Source of the DNA: DATKWD01 sp963704815
Lineage (GTDB): Bacteria > Actinomycetota > Acidimicrobiia > Acidimicrobiales > Salinilacustritrichaceae
Reading direction: 5' to 3'
Assembly (NCBI GenBank): GCA_963704815.1
Contig: CAVPHU010000001.1
Coordinates: 1,364,001-1,428,000 of the forward strand
DNA length: 64,000 nucleotides
The position numbers were made by a program, and so were the translations under genes. Positions within the stretch are counted from its first letter, which is position 1. Each line of letters opens with the position of its first letter. A model generated the notes under the pieces. The model did not search any database and had not been told where the DNA came from. It worked only from the letters and a program-made list of their open reading frames with translations. Below are positions 1 through 8,084 of the stretch, piece after piece.

Positions 1-842
1 CCGAGGCCGTCGAGACCGCCTTCTCGAGCTACTCGCCGCAGCTCCGAGCGCTGGCCCGCCGCGCCTTCGACGAGTCGTGGGTCGATGCCGGGCCCCGGGC
101 AGGCAAGGTCGGCGGCGCGTTCTGCATGCCGACCATCGACGGCGACTCACGGGTCCTGATGAACTTCAACGGGAGCTTCGACAGCTTCCAGACCCTGGCC
201 CACGAGCTCGGCCACGCCTATCACAACTCGACGATGGCCGGTCGCACGCCGCTCCAGAAAGGAACCCCTTCCGCGCTCGCCGAGACGGCCTCGATCTTCT
301 GCGAGACGATCATGGTGTCCCACGGCCTCGACACCGCCACCGGCGATGACCGGCTGGCCATCCTCGAAGTCGACCTGCAGGGGTCGCTCCAGGTGATCGT
401 CGACATCCACTCCCGGTTCCTGTTCGAGGCCGCGGTGTTCGAGCAGCGGGCCACCTCGACGCTCTCGACCGACGAGTTGTGCGGCCTGATGGCCGAGGCG
501 CAGGAGGCGACCTACGGCGACGGCCTCGACGCCGATCTGCGCCACCCGTGGATGTGGGCGGCCAAGCCGCACTACTACGGCTCGTTGTTCTACAACTGGC
601 CGTATGCCTACGGCCTGCTGTTCGGGCTCGGGTTGTTCGCCGAGTACCAGCGTGAGCCCGATCGGTTCCGCCAGGGCTACGACGACCTGTTGTCGAGCAC
701 CGGGCTCGGTACGGCGGCCGAGCTGGCCGAACGGTTCGGGATCGACGTCCGCGACGTCGGCTTCTGGAGCTCGAGCCTCGACGTCGTGCGGGGCCGCATC
801 GACGCGTTCTGCGACGAGGTCGAGACGAGGGTCGGTCCGTGA
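1..842 (+). CDS. M3 family oligoendopeptidase (PepF-like), C-terminal part
   Basis: The gene enters from outside the window and reads in frame from base 3. The fragment carries the zinc motif HELGH (fragment residues about 67-71) and a downstream glutamate in ALAETASIFCE, the gluzincin arrangement of M3 peptidases. The aromatic C-terminal part (WAAKPHYYGSLFYNWPYAYG) is typical of PepF/oligoendopeptidase F, a cytoplasmic enzyme that degrades short peptides. The stop codon overlaps the GTG start of the next small gene by four bases (GTGA), so the downstream genes are probably co-translated. The family is clear; substrate preference cannot be read from the sequence. Confidence 0.88.
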   Translation, partial: EAVETAFSSYSPQLRALARRAFDESWVDAGPRAGKVGGAFCMPTIDGDSRVLMNFNGSFDSFQTLAHELGHAYHNSTMAGRTPLQKGTPSALAETASIFCETIMVSHGLDTATGDDRLAILEVDLQGSLQVIVDIHSRFLFEAAVFEQRATSTLSTDELCGLMAEAQEATYGDGLDADLRHPWMWAAKPHYYGSLFYNWPYAYGLLFGLGLFAEYQREPDRFRQGYDDLLSSTGLGTAAELAERFGIDVRDVGFWSSSLDVVRGRIDAFCDEVETRVGP

Positions 843-1081
843 GCGAGACACCGCCCGACACTCCGACGGCTGAGGAGTTCATCGCCCGATTCGCCGCCGC
901 CGCCGGAGTCGATGCACCGAACGCCACCGACATCGAGACCCTGCTCGACGTGGCCGGTGCCGCTGCCCACGCCAGCGAACGCAAGGCGGCACCGATCGTC
1001 TGCTGGCTGGTCGGTGCGGCCGGCATCTCGGCCGCCGACGCACTCATCATCGCTCGACGACTTGCCGAGGAGGCGCCATGA
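839..1081 (+). CDS. DUF6457-like small protein
   Basis: An 80-residue acidic, Ala-rich protein with a GTG start inside the stop of the peptidase gene. The middle (LLDVAGAAAHASERKAAPIVCWLVG) resembles DUF6457, a small helical family often found beside molybdenum-cofactor genes in actinobacteria. No catalytic motif or membrane segment is visible. It overlaps the next gene by four bases (ATGA). The family assignment rests on the overall pattern and is moderate; the function is unknown. Confidence 0.6.
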   Translation: MSETPPDTPTAEEFIARFAAAAGVDAPNATDIETLLDVAGAAAHASERKAAPIVCWLVGAAGISAADALIIARRLAEEAP

Positions 1082-1551
1082 CCGGGTTCAGCCGCAACGA
1101 GATGGAGGCCGAGTTCGAGGCCTACCAGGAACGGGGGCGAGTCGCCGGACAGACCGGCGACTGGAACGCATGGGCCGACCAGTTCACCCCCGACGCCGTC
1201 TACGTCGAGCATCTGTTCGGCCGGTTCGAGGGCCGCGAGGCGATTCGGGAGTGGATCACCTCGACGATGAGCCAGTTCCCGAACGACCAGTTCGTCTCGT
1301 TCCCGATCGAATGGGCCGTGTTCGACACCGATCGGGGGTGGATCGTCTGCGAGATCCAGAACCGCATGACCGACCCGGGCGACGGGTCGATCTTCCAGGC
1401 CCCCAACTTCACCCGGCTCGTCTACGCCGGCGACGGGCAGTGGTCGTACGAGGAAGACGTCTACAACCCGCAGTCGATGGCCGACGTGTTCCAGGAGTGG
1501 CTCACCCGCAAGCGCGAGATCGAGAGCGCAGCCGGTCAGCCCGGCATCTGA
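1078..1551 (+). CDS. SnoaL-like/NTF2-fold protein
   Basis: A 157-residue soluble protein whose order of elements fits the NTF2/SnoaL cone fold: an N-terminal helix followed by DWNAWADQFTPDAVYVEH, then FEGREAIREWI, then strands ending in the C-terminal VYNP and EWL helix. Many members are small enzymes or ligand binders; no substrate can be inferred. Translation is coupled to the preceding gene by an ATGA overlap. The 3' end overlaps, tail to tail, the end of the truncated VOC gene on the other strand. Confidence 0.7.
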   Translation: MTGFSRNEMEAEFEAYQERGRVAGQTGDWNAWADQFTPDAVYVEHLFGRFEGREAIREWITSTMSQFPNDQFVSFPIEWAVFDTDRGWIVCEIQNRMTDPGDGSIFQAPNFTRLVYAGDGQWSYEEDVYNPQSMADVFQEWLTRKREIESAAGQPGI

Positions 1552-1763
1552 CCTCCGCCGCAGCCGAGGTGCACCCGGTTCTTGAGCGTCTTGGCTTCGG
1601 GGACCCGGACGAACTCGAGGTAGGTGCCGCCGTCGGGCGGCCCGCACACCGCACCGCTGCCGTCGGGTGAGACCGCCACCCCTCCCCAGCCGAGCGCGGC
1701 ATTCCAGAACGCGGCGACCACGGCGGGTTCGTGGCTGTCGATCGTGACGCAGGTGATCTCCAT
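1536..1763 (-). CDS. Truncated VOC (glyoxalase-like) protein
   Basis: A 75-residue reading frame starting MEITCVTIDSHEPAVVAAFW, the usual beginning of an actinobacterial glyoxalase-like VOC protein, continuing through VCGPPDGGTYLEFVRVPE to KNRVHL. In full-length members this point is about 60 percent of the protein and is followed by the second half of the beta-alpha-beta-beta-beta unit. Here it ends after seven more residues (GCGGGQM region), inside the 3' end of the SnoaL gene. No other frame continues the domain, so this looks like a 3' truncation, not a frameshift. It is probably non-functional. Confidence 0.6.
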   Translation of the reverse strand: MEITCVTIDSHEPAVVAAFWNAALGWGGVAVSPDGSGAVCGPPDGGTYLEFVRVPEAKTLKNRVHLGCGGGQMPG

Positions 1764-1826
1764 GCCGTCATGGTCGCGCGTGTTCACCGCACCGCATGTT
1801 CGTGTGACGCGTGTCAGGGTGGCGGG

Positions 1827-2522
1827 GTGGCGGGGCTTCGCGTGCTCGGGGCCGATGTCGCCGGCCGATACGGCTGGGTCGGCGTCGCGGTGGACGCCGA
1901 GGGCTTCGTTGCGGCTCATGTCGCCGACACGTTGGCCGGATTGATCGCTGCGACCGAGCCGGTTGCGGCGGTCGGCGTCGACATCCCCATCGGCAACCTG
2001 GCGTGGGGTGGCCGCGAGGTCGACCGGGCGGCCCGGGCGCTGCTGGGTCGACGGTCGAGCACCATCTTCACCGCACCGCCGACCGAGGTGTTGCGGCTCA
2101 GAACCTACGAAGCGGCGAATCAGGCGTTGGTCGAGCGTGGTCTGCCGAAGCTGAGCCAGCAGTCCTGGGCGCTGCGCCACAAGATGCTCGACGCGGCGGC
2201 GGTCGCATCGAGCGACGACCGGGTGCACGAGGTCGGACCCGAGCTCAGCTTCGCCGCCATGAACGGGGGCGAACCGCTCACCGAACGCAAGAAGTCCTGG
2301 GCGGGTGCTCGACGACGGATCGATCTCCTCGCCGCCGAGGGCATCGACATCCCGGCCGACCTGGGTCCGGCGGGAACGGTCCCCACCGACGACGTGCTCG
2401 ACGCGGCCGCCGCCGCGTGGACGGCCCGCCGGATCAGCCGCGGAGTGGCCACGCGAGTACCCGACCTCGACGACCCCGAGCGCGACCCGACCACCGACCG
2501 CATCCTCGCCATCCACATCTGA
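1827..2522 (+). CDS. DUF429 family protein
   Basis: A 231-residue protein beginning at GTG 1827 just after an AGGGTGGCGG stretch; longer starts (ATG 1770 or further upstream) are possible but would run over the divergent VOC gene start. It shows the DUF429 pattern: an early Gly/Asp segment (GADVAGRYGWVGV), a central GVDIPIG motif with the acidic residue, RSSTIFTAPP, and a late PTDDVLDAAAAAWTA helix. DUF429 belongs to the RNase H-like fold group and has been suggested to be a nuclease; the activity is not established. It is transcribed toward the methionine aminopeptidase gene. Confidence 0.75.
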   Translation: MAGLRVLGADVAGRYGWVGVAVDAEGFVAAHVADTLAGLIAATEPVAAVGVDIPIGNLAWGGREVDRAARALLGRRSSTIFTAPPTEVLRLRTYEAANQALVERGLPKLSQQSWALRHKMLDAAAVASSDDRVHEVGPELSFAAMNGGEPLTERKKSWAGARRRIDLLAAEGIDIPADLGPAGTVPTDDVLDAAAAAWTARRISRGVATRVPDLDDPERDPTTDRILAIHI

Positions 2523-2562
2523 CGAACCCACCGCCCCCAAGCGCATCTGGAGCCCAGAACCG

Positions 2563-2576
2563 ACCGGATTCGGTCA
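2563..2576. terminator. Small hairpin between convergent genes
   Basis: In the 90-base gap between the convergent DUF429 and map genes, GACCG and CGGTC form a five-pair stem around GATT. It has no T-run, so a bidirectional terminator role is only a possibility. Confidence 0.25.
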
Positions 2577-2612
2577 GAAACGCACCACAGATGCCGGGTT
2601 GTCGCCGGTTGT

Positions 2613-3566
2613 TCAGGTGGGCCAGGGAGTGAGGATCTCGGCGCCGGTCGAGGTCACGTGGATCGTGTGTTCGAACTGGGCGGTGCGCTTGCGATCGATG
2701 GTTGCGGCGGTCCAGTCGTCGTCCCACAGGTTGAACTCCCAGCTGCCCATGGTGATCATGGGCTCGATCGTGAAGGTCATGCCCTCTTCGATCACGTCGG
2801 TGAACTGGGGGACGTAGTAGTGCGGGATCTGGGGCTCGGTGTGGAACTCGGTGTTGACGCCGTGGCCGACGAACGCCCGCACGACCCCGAACCCGGCGGG
2901 TTCGGCGGTCAGCTGGATGGCCCGCCCGATCACGTTGAACGGGGCACCGGGACGGACCTCGGCGATTCCGGCCATCATCGACTCGTGGGTGACGTCGATC
3001 AGGCGCTGGCTCTCGGGATCGATCGTGCCGACACCGAAGGTCCGGTTGGTGTCGCCGTGCACTCCCTCGCGGTACAGGGTGACGTCGAGGTTGACGACGT
3101 CACCGTCGCGGAGCGGGCGGTCGTCGGGGATGCCGTGGCAGATGACCTCGTTCACCGACGTGCACACCGACTTGGGGAACGGGCTCGACCCGTACATCAG
3201 CGGGCTCGGGTAGGCGTCGCGCTCGATGGCGGCCTCGTGCACGATCACATCGAGCTCGTCGGTCGTGATGCCAGGGGCCACGGCCCGTCCGACCACGTCG
3301 AGCACCTCTGCGGCTGCTTTGCCGGTCCGGCGCATGCGCTCGACCTCGTCGGCCGTCGGCTTCGACATCCCCGCCTCGCGACGGGAGGTCCCCCCGTGCT
3401 CGGCGTAGTGGGGCTTGTCGATCGAGTCGGGAACCGCCCGTCGCGGAGACACCCGGCCGGGCCGGATGGCGTCGGTGGCCGGCTTGTGGCACCGCTTGAA
3501 CTTCTGGCCGCTCCCGCACCAGCACGGCTGGTTGGCCTTGGGAAGGGAGAAGGTCGCGACGGTCAC
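2613..3566 (-). CDS. map: Type I methionine aminopeptidase with N-terminal SEC-C motif
   Basis: Removes the initiator methionine from new proteins. The 317 residues start with a SEC-C zinc motif (CWCGSG then FKRCH, residues about 15-26), as in the longer actinobacterial MetAP isoform, which is thought to help ribosome association. The peptidase domain covers roughly residues 75-315 and shows the five metal ligands in order: Asp in VVNLDVTL, Asp in HGDTNRTF, His in FVGHGVN, Glu in FTIEPM and Glu in QFEHTI. The gene is monocistronic as far as the window shows, converging with DUF429. Start at 3566 places the zinc motif at the expected distance from the N-terminus. Confidence 0.93.
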   Translation of the reverse strand: MTVATFSLPKANQPCWCGSGQKFKRCHKPATDAIRPGRVSPRRAVPDSIDKPHYAEHGGTSRREAGMSKPTADEVERMRRTGKAAAEVLDVVGRAVAPGITTDELDVIVHEAAIERDAYPSPLMYGSSPFPKSVCTSVNEVICHGIPDDRPLRDGDVVNLDVTLYREGVHGDTNRTFGVGTIDPESQRLIDVTHESMMAGIAEVRPGAPFNVIGRAIQLTAEPAGFGVVRAFVGHGVNTEFHTEPQIPHYYVPQFTDVIEEGMTFTIEPMITMGSWEFNLWDDDWTAATIDRKRTAQFEHTIHVTSTGAEILTPWPT

Positions 3567-3629
3567 AGTCGATCATCGTAGAGGTCGTCGGGCCGAACCC
3601 GTCAGCCACCCCGGCGTGGCGACCCGTCG

Positions 3630-5300
3630 CTAGTCGTCGGTGGCGTCGAGGATGTCGTCGAGCTTGACGATCTCCTCCAGGGTGACCACGCCGATGAACA
3701 GGCCCTGGTCGTCGACAACGGACAGGCGGTCGACATCGGAGGTGTCCATCGCATGGACGGCCTGGCGGAGGGTCCAGTCGGGTCGCGCCCGTGGCAGGTC
3801 GGAGCGCATCAGTTCGGTGACGCGGACCTCGCCCCAGTCCTCCCGCTTCACCTCGCCGAGCTCGTCCATGCGGATGGTGCCGAGGTGCATTGCTCCGTCG
3901 ACGACCGGCGACGACCGCTGCCGGGCCCCGATCATGTGGTTCCAGAAGAACTCCTGCAAGGTGGCGTCGGGCGGAACGGTGAGGACATCGGTCCGCATGG
4001 CCGACGCGATCGGGAGGGAGAACCGCCGCTCGAGATGCCCGAGGCGGCTGCCCACCTGCTCAGAAGACAACGACCATCGGCCCATGAACAGCTGCGCGGT
4101 GACGGCCGCGATGAGGCCGGGGACGACGAACCCGGGCCGTCCGGTCGACTCGGCGACGAACATCACGGCGGCGAGCGGCACGCGGTAGCCGGCCCCCAGG
4201 AAGGCGGCGATCCCGATGAGCGGGAACAGGGTCAGGTTGGCCTCATCGAAGGCGCCACCCACGAACCGGCCGAGCAGCGCCCCGAGGATGACGAGCGGGA
4301 TGAACAGCCCGCCGACACCGCGGCCGCCCACGCTGGCCAGCGTCACAGCCGCCCGGAAGACGAACAGGCCGGCCACCAGGCCGAGGGACCGTGTCGGGTC
4401 GAGTGCCCACTCGATGTTGTCGTAGCCGGGCCCGAGGGTGAGCGGCTGGTCGTAGATGACCTCGCTGGCCACCGCGAACACGGCGAGGAGCGCGCCGGCG
4501 ACCAACGCCGCCTTCACCGGATCGCGATCGTCCGCGATGTGCTTCGCCCGGGCGATGCCGACGCTGAACAGCCGGGCGCCGACCCCGCACAGGACGCCGA
4601 GCGCCAACGACGCGAAGAGTTCGCTGAGCGCGAACTCCGGGTCGCCCCTGACCGGGAGCAGGGGTTCGGTGCCCAGCAGCGCGACGAAGGTGAGGTAGCT
4701 GGCCGCAGCCGCGATCGAGGCCGGGAGCAGCATCCGGCGGGCGAGATCGTCCCGGTAGGGCACCTCGAGCGCGAACACGACGCCGGTGGCCGGAGCACGG
4801 AAGATGGCGGACACACCGGCGGCTGCACCGGCCACCAACAAGACGTTGACGTCCGCGCGGCTGAAGAAACGCGACAGGCGGGCCTGGATCACGGCGCCGA
4901 TCGACGACCCGGCCTGGATCGAGGGGCCCTCGAACCCGAGCGAGACACCGGTGCCGAGCGTCGCTGCCGAGGCGATCATGCGCGCCGCCACCGTTCGAGC
5001 CGGCGCTGGTCGGCTCTTGGCGTGGTAGCGGCTGATGTAGTCGTCGGTGGTGATCGGCGAGGTGCCGCCACCGAGGTAGCGAAGCGTGAGGGCCGCGAGC
5101 ACGAGCCCGACCACGGGCGCAGCGGCGCGCACCCCGATCGACGCCGTGAACAGCTCCTCGTAGACGACTTCGAAGACGAGGTACTCGAACGCCGACACGA
5201 CGAGCCCGGTGGCGATGCCGGTCGCGGCGGCCAGGAACAGCACCTGCTGTCCACGCCGGCCGAAGGCCAGCAGCTGTTCTCGCCGCTCTCTCGGGATCAT
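3630..5300 (-). CDS. ClC-type chloride channel/antiporter with CBS pair
   Basis: A 556-residue membrane protein. The ClC signature LGFEGPSIQAGSSIGA (the GxEGP chloride-binding loop) lies near residue 120, and about ten hydrophobic segments fill residues 18-425. The C-terminal 130 residues form two CBS modules (MRTDVLTVPPDATLQEF and MRSDLPRARPDWTLRQAVHAM), which usually bind adenine nucleotides and gate transport. The glutamate in GFEGP is kept; whether it is a channel or a proton-coupled exchanger cannot be decided. It starts 16 bases after a GNAT gene on the same strand, so the two are probably one transcript. Confidence 0.9.
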   Translation of the reverse strand: MIPRERREQLLAFGRRGQQVLFLAAATGIATGLVVSAFEYLVFEVVYEELFTASIGVRAAAPVVGLVLAALTLRYLGGGTSPITTDDYISRYHAKSRPAPARTVAARMIASAATLGTGVSLGFEGPSIQAGSSIGAVIQARLSRFFSRADVNVLLVAGAAAGVSAIFRAPATGVVFALEVPYRDDLARRMLLPASIAAAASYLTFVALLGTEPLLPVRGDPEFALSELFASLALGVLCGVGARLFSVGIARAKHIADDRDPVKAALVAGALLAVFAVASEVIYDQPLTLGPGYDNIEWALDPTRSLGLVAGLFVFRAAVTLASVGGRGVGGLFIPLVILGALLGRFVGGAFDEANLTLFPLIGIAAFLGAGYRVPLAAVMFVAESTGRPGFVVPGLIAAVTAQLFMGRWSLSSEQVGSRLGHLERRFSLPIASAMRTDVLTVPPDATLQEFFWNHMIGARQRSSPVVDGAMHLGTIRMDELGEVKREDWGEVRVTELMRSDLPRARPDWTLRQAVHAMDTSDVDRLSVVDDQGLFIGVVTLEEIVKLDDILDATDD

Positions 5301-5316
5301 CGTCGGTCGCCGTCGG

Positions 5317-5799
5317 TCAGGGAATGAGCCGATCCAACCACACCAGGTCGCGGATCACGATTCCGTGCTCGGTCTCGCTGCCGTCGTAGCCACGAGCCAC
5401 ATCGAAGTGATCGCGCTCGACAGCGAACACGCGAAAGCCCGCCCGTTGGTAGAACGCGACCTGACCCACCCCGGCGCTCGCGGTTCCCACGACGAGCCGC
5501 CGTGCGCCCCGCGCGGCGAGGTCGTCGACGACCGCACCGATCATCGCGACGCCGTGACCTCTGCGCTGCTCGGATTCGGCGACGGCGACCAGCGTGAGCT
5601 CCCACAACGATGGCGAGCGGGGCACGGCCTGGGTCGCGCCGACGACTCCGCCGTGTGAAGCCGGGGTCCAGGTGAAGACCTCGCCGTCGTCGAGGTGGGC
5701 CCGAACGTGGTCGTGGGCCTCATCGGCGGTCAACAGCAGATCGAGGTACGGCGCACGCCGACCGACCGCGACCGCAGTGAGGCGAGCGGTCGACGTCAA
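5317..5799 (-). CDS. GNAT family N-acetyltransferase
   Basis: A 160-residue protein with the GNAT acetyl-CoA loop: LTLVAVAESEQRRGHGVAMIGAV matches the V-x-x-x-x-Q/R-x-x-G-x-G/A motif A, followed by LVVGTASAGVGQVAFYQRAGF (motif B, with the tyrosine). The acceptor substrate is not identifiable. It lies just downstream of the tRNA-Ala gene and upstream of the ClC gene, all on the minus strand. Confidence 0.8.
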   Translation of the reverse strand: MTSTARLTAVAVGRRAPYLDLLLTADEAHDHVRAHLDDGEVFTWTPASHGGVVGATQAVPRSPSLWELTLVAVAESEQRRGHGVAMIGAVVDDLAARGARRLVVGTASAGVGQVAFYQRAGFRVFAVERDHFDVARGYDGSETEHGIVIRDLVWLDRLIP

Positions 5800-5822
5800 G
5801 ATCGGTGCTGCCGAAGTTCCCG

Positions 5823-5896
5823 TGGAGGTGAGCGGAATCGAACCGCCGACCTCATCGTTGCGAACGATGCGCTCTAGCCAACTGAGCTACACCCCC
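5823..5896 (-). tRNA. tRNA-Ala (anticodon CGC)
   Basis: The minus strand folds into a complete cloverleaf: acceptor GGGGGTG pairs with CACCTCC, the D arm contains AGCTCAGTTGGCTAGAGC, the anticodon arm is CATCG-TTCGCAA-CGATG with anticodon CGC (alanine, codon GCG), and the T arm contains GGTTCGATTCC. The discriminator is A at 5823 and CCA is not encoded. The acceptor stem has one G-U pair. Confidence 0.95.
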
Positions 5897-5933
5897 GGAA
5901 GAGAGAACCGACTCTAACCTCGCCCGATCGCAG

Positions 5934-6380
5934 CTACGAACCCGTGCGGCGGAGCAGCATGGCAGGCCGGTGCTCGTCCGGGCGACGGGCCGGGAGTCGG
6001 TGCACGTTGGACGGTACGCGGGATGCCCGCGTCGCGGCGGTCTGCTGCGTGTGGACGAGCAACGCCACGTACGCCACGAGGAGCACGTCGACGAACAGGT
6101 GGAGGGCGATGACCGGTCCGCCGAGCATCAGCGCCAACACGAGGGTGAGCGATGCGGCACAGGCCAGCGTCAGGAGGATGTCGCGGCGACGCCGGCGGGC
6201 CTCGCGGCGGGTCATCCGGACGTTGAGCAGCGATCCGCTGCTGGGTGTCGCCCGCTGGAGCGTTCCCATCTGTGACTTGAACGACACAATGGAGTCGTTG
6301 GGGCGACGTTCCCGCCGGTTCTGGAGCCACGGGGGCAGCAGGACAGCTGCCCAGATTGCGGCGAGGATGAGCAGTAGCAC
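5934..6380 (-). CDS. Small membrane protein of unknown function
   Basis: I do not recognise a named family. The chosen GTG at 6380 is preceded by AAGGGAG nine to ten bases upstream and opens directly into a hydrophobic helix (VLLLILAAIWAAVLLPPWL); the longer frame to 6521 adds a non-membrane stretch that looks like promoter DNA. The 148-residue product has a basic middle section (MTRREARRRRRD) and two further adjacent hydrophobic helices (LLTLACAASLTLVLALML and VIALHLFVDVLLVAYVALLV), then a basic tail. Similar three-helix proteins are common in actinobacteria. The 183 bases between this gene and moaC hold no other gene. Confidence 0.6.
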   Translation of the reverse strand: MLLLILAAIWAAVLLPPWLQNRRERRPNDSIVSFKSQMGTLQRATPSSGSLLNVRMTRREARRRRRDILLTLACAASLTLVLALMLGGPVIALHLFVDVLLVAYVALLVHTQQTAATRASRVPSNVHRLPARRPDEHRPAMLLRRTGS

Positions 6381-6563
6381 GGTGCGCAAGCTCCCTTGCC
6401 TCACTTCACTTTCGGGGACCGTAACGAGTTGGGGCACCAAGGTGGTGGATGGTGTCCCGACGAACGATCCGGGGCGGATGACGAATATGACAGTTCTACT
6501 ACGAATCCGCGACGACGCCAACCTGAACGCGACGTGCCGAGCGGGTGCTGCGCCGGGGTCGAT

Positions 6564-7067
6564 TCAGAGGTCGGTGTCGAGTTCGGAGAAGTCGGGCTCG
6601 CGGCGATAGGTCCCACTGCGGCCTCCGGTCTTCTCCCAGAGCGTCAACTCGCCGATCACCATGCCCCGGTCGGCGGACTTGCACATGTCGTAGATGGTGA
6701 GGCACGCGATGGCACACGCCGTCATCGCCTCCATCTCGACGCCGGTCCGATCGACGGTGTCGACCTGCGCCTCGACCTCGATGTGGGCGTCCTCGATGCG
6801 GAAGTTCACCAGCACCGACCCGACCAGCAGCGGGTGGCAGAGCGGGATGAGATCGGGGGCGCGCTTGGCGGCCTGGATGCCCGCCACGCGGGCCACCGCC
6901 AGCACGTCGCCTTTGTTGATGGCCCCGCGGGCCACCAGCGAGGCCGTCTCGGCCTCCATGTGCACGCGGCCACGGGCCACGGCTCGCCGGTGAGTGGGGT
7001 CCTTGGGCGTGACATCGACCATCCGGGCCCGTCCCATCGGGTCGAGGTGGGTGAGGCCCTGGTCCAT
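6564..7067 (-). CDS. moaC: Cyclic pyranopterin monophosphate synthase MoaC
   Basis: Second enzyme of molybdenum cofactor synthesis; works with MoaA to make cyclic pyranopterin monophosphate. The 167 residues show the family markers in order: MVDVTPK near the N-terminus, LIPLCHPL with the active-site histidine, GVEMEAMTACA, and YDMCKSADRGM with the catalytic Asp and Lys. Length is normal. It lies 36 bases downstream of moaA on the same strand, at the end of a moeA-moaA-moaC run. Confidence 0.95.
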   Translation of the reverse strand: MDQGLTHLDPMGRARMVDVTPKDPTHRRAVARGRVHMEAETASLVARGAINKGDVLAVARVAGIQAAKRAPDLIPLCHPLLVGSVLVNFRIEDAHIEVEAQVDTVDRTGVEMEAMTACAIACLTIYDMCKSADRGMVIGELTLWEKTGGRSGTYRREPDFSELDTDL

Positions 7068-7103
7068 GTGGGCGATGGTAGCTCCCGGCTGCGTGCCGAC
7101 CGG

Positions 7104-8084
7104 TCAGCCGCCGATCTGGCTCATCGACTTGGGGGGCTTGACGAAGGTGACCTGCCCGATCTGGTGTCCGGCCCATTTGGCCCCGACGCACCGCTCGATC
7201 GCTTCTCCGAGGGTGGCGTCGTCGGCCCCGCTGCGCAGCGGGCCCCGGAGATCGAACTCGTCGAGCGCGAACAGGCAGTTGCGGAGTTGGCCCTCGGCAG
7301 TCAGGCGGACCCGGTCGCACCGATCGCAGAAGGCGTCGGTCACCGACGGGATCACGCCGATCTCCCCGGCACCGTCGAGATACCGGAACCGCTGGGCGGG
7401 CTCGCCGGTCCGGCGCACCGGCTCGAGCGGGAACACCGCATCGATTCGCTCGAGGATCTCGGCCTGCGACACGACTTGCCCACGTGCCCAGTCGCCGCCG
7501 GCATCGAGCGGCATGAACTCGATGAACCGGACGTGCACGCCCCGCTCGCGGCCGAACCGGGCCAGATCGACGACCTCGTCGTCGTTGACGCCGGCCATCA
7601 CGACGGCGTTGATCTTCACCGGGGCGAAGCCCGCCGTGACCGCGGCATCGATCCCGCGCAGGACCGCATCGAGTTCGTCACGCCGCGTCAGTTGCTCGAA
7701 CCGATCGGCGCGCAGGGTGTCGAGCGAGATGTTGACGCGCTGCAGTCCGGCGGCGGCCAGCTCGGATGCGTGCCGGTCGAAGGTGGCCCCGTTGGTCGTG
7801 ATGGCCAGGTCGACGCCGAGCGCCGCCAGCTTGCGGACGAGGAGCGCGAGGTGGGCCCGCACGGTCGGCTCGCCCCCCGTGAGGCGGATCGAGTCGATGC
7901 CGTACCGCTCGACCATGAGCCGGGCCACTCGCTCGATCTCCTCGAACGTGAGGATCTCCTCCCGGGGGAGCCAGGTCATGCCTTCTTCGGGCATGCAGTA
8001 GGTGCAACGGAAGTTGCAGCGATCGGTGACCGAGATCCGCAGGTCGCGGTGGCGGCGGCCGAACGTGTCGACGAGAGGTTTCAC
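7104..8084 (-). CDS. moaA: GTP 3',8-cyclase MoaA
   Basis: Radical SAM enzyme that converts GTP to the cyclic precursor of molybdopterin. The start is the GTG at 8084 (VKPLVDTFGRRHRDLR), which overlaps the moeA stop as GTGA; longer frames run into moeA. The N-terminal cluster motif is CNFRCTYC, the SAM-binding GGEP follows, and the C-terminal second cluster is FCDRCDR plus a later Cys in LRNC. The protein ends in Gly-Gly, the conserved C-terminal tail that MoaA needs for activity. Length 326, normal. Confidence 0.95.
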   Translation of the reverse strand: MKPLVDTFGRRHRDLRISVTDRCNFRCTYCMPEEGMTWLPREEILTFEEIERVARLMVERYGIDSIRLTGGEPTVRAHLALLVRKLAALGVDLAITTNGATFDRHASELAAAGLQRVNISLDTLRADRFEQLTRRDELDAVLRGIDAAVTAGFAPVKINAVVMAGVNDDEVVDLARFGRERGVHVRFIEFMPLDAGGDWARGQVVSQAEILERIDAVFPLEPVRRTGEPAQRFRYLDGAGEIGVIPSVTDAFCDRCDRVRLTAEGQLRNCLFALDEFDLRGPLRSGADDATLGEAIERCVGAKWAGHQIGQVTFVKPPKSMSQIGG

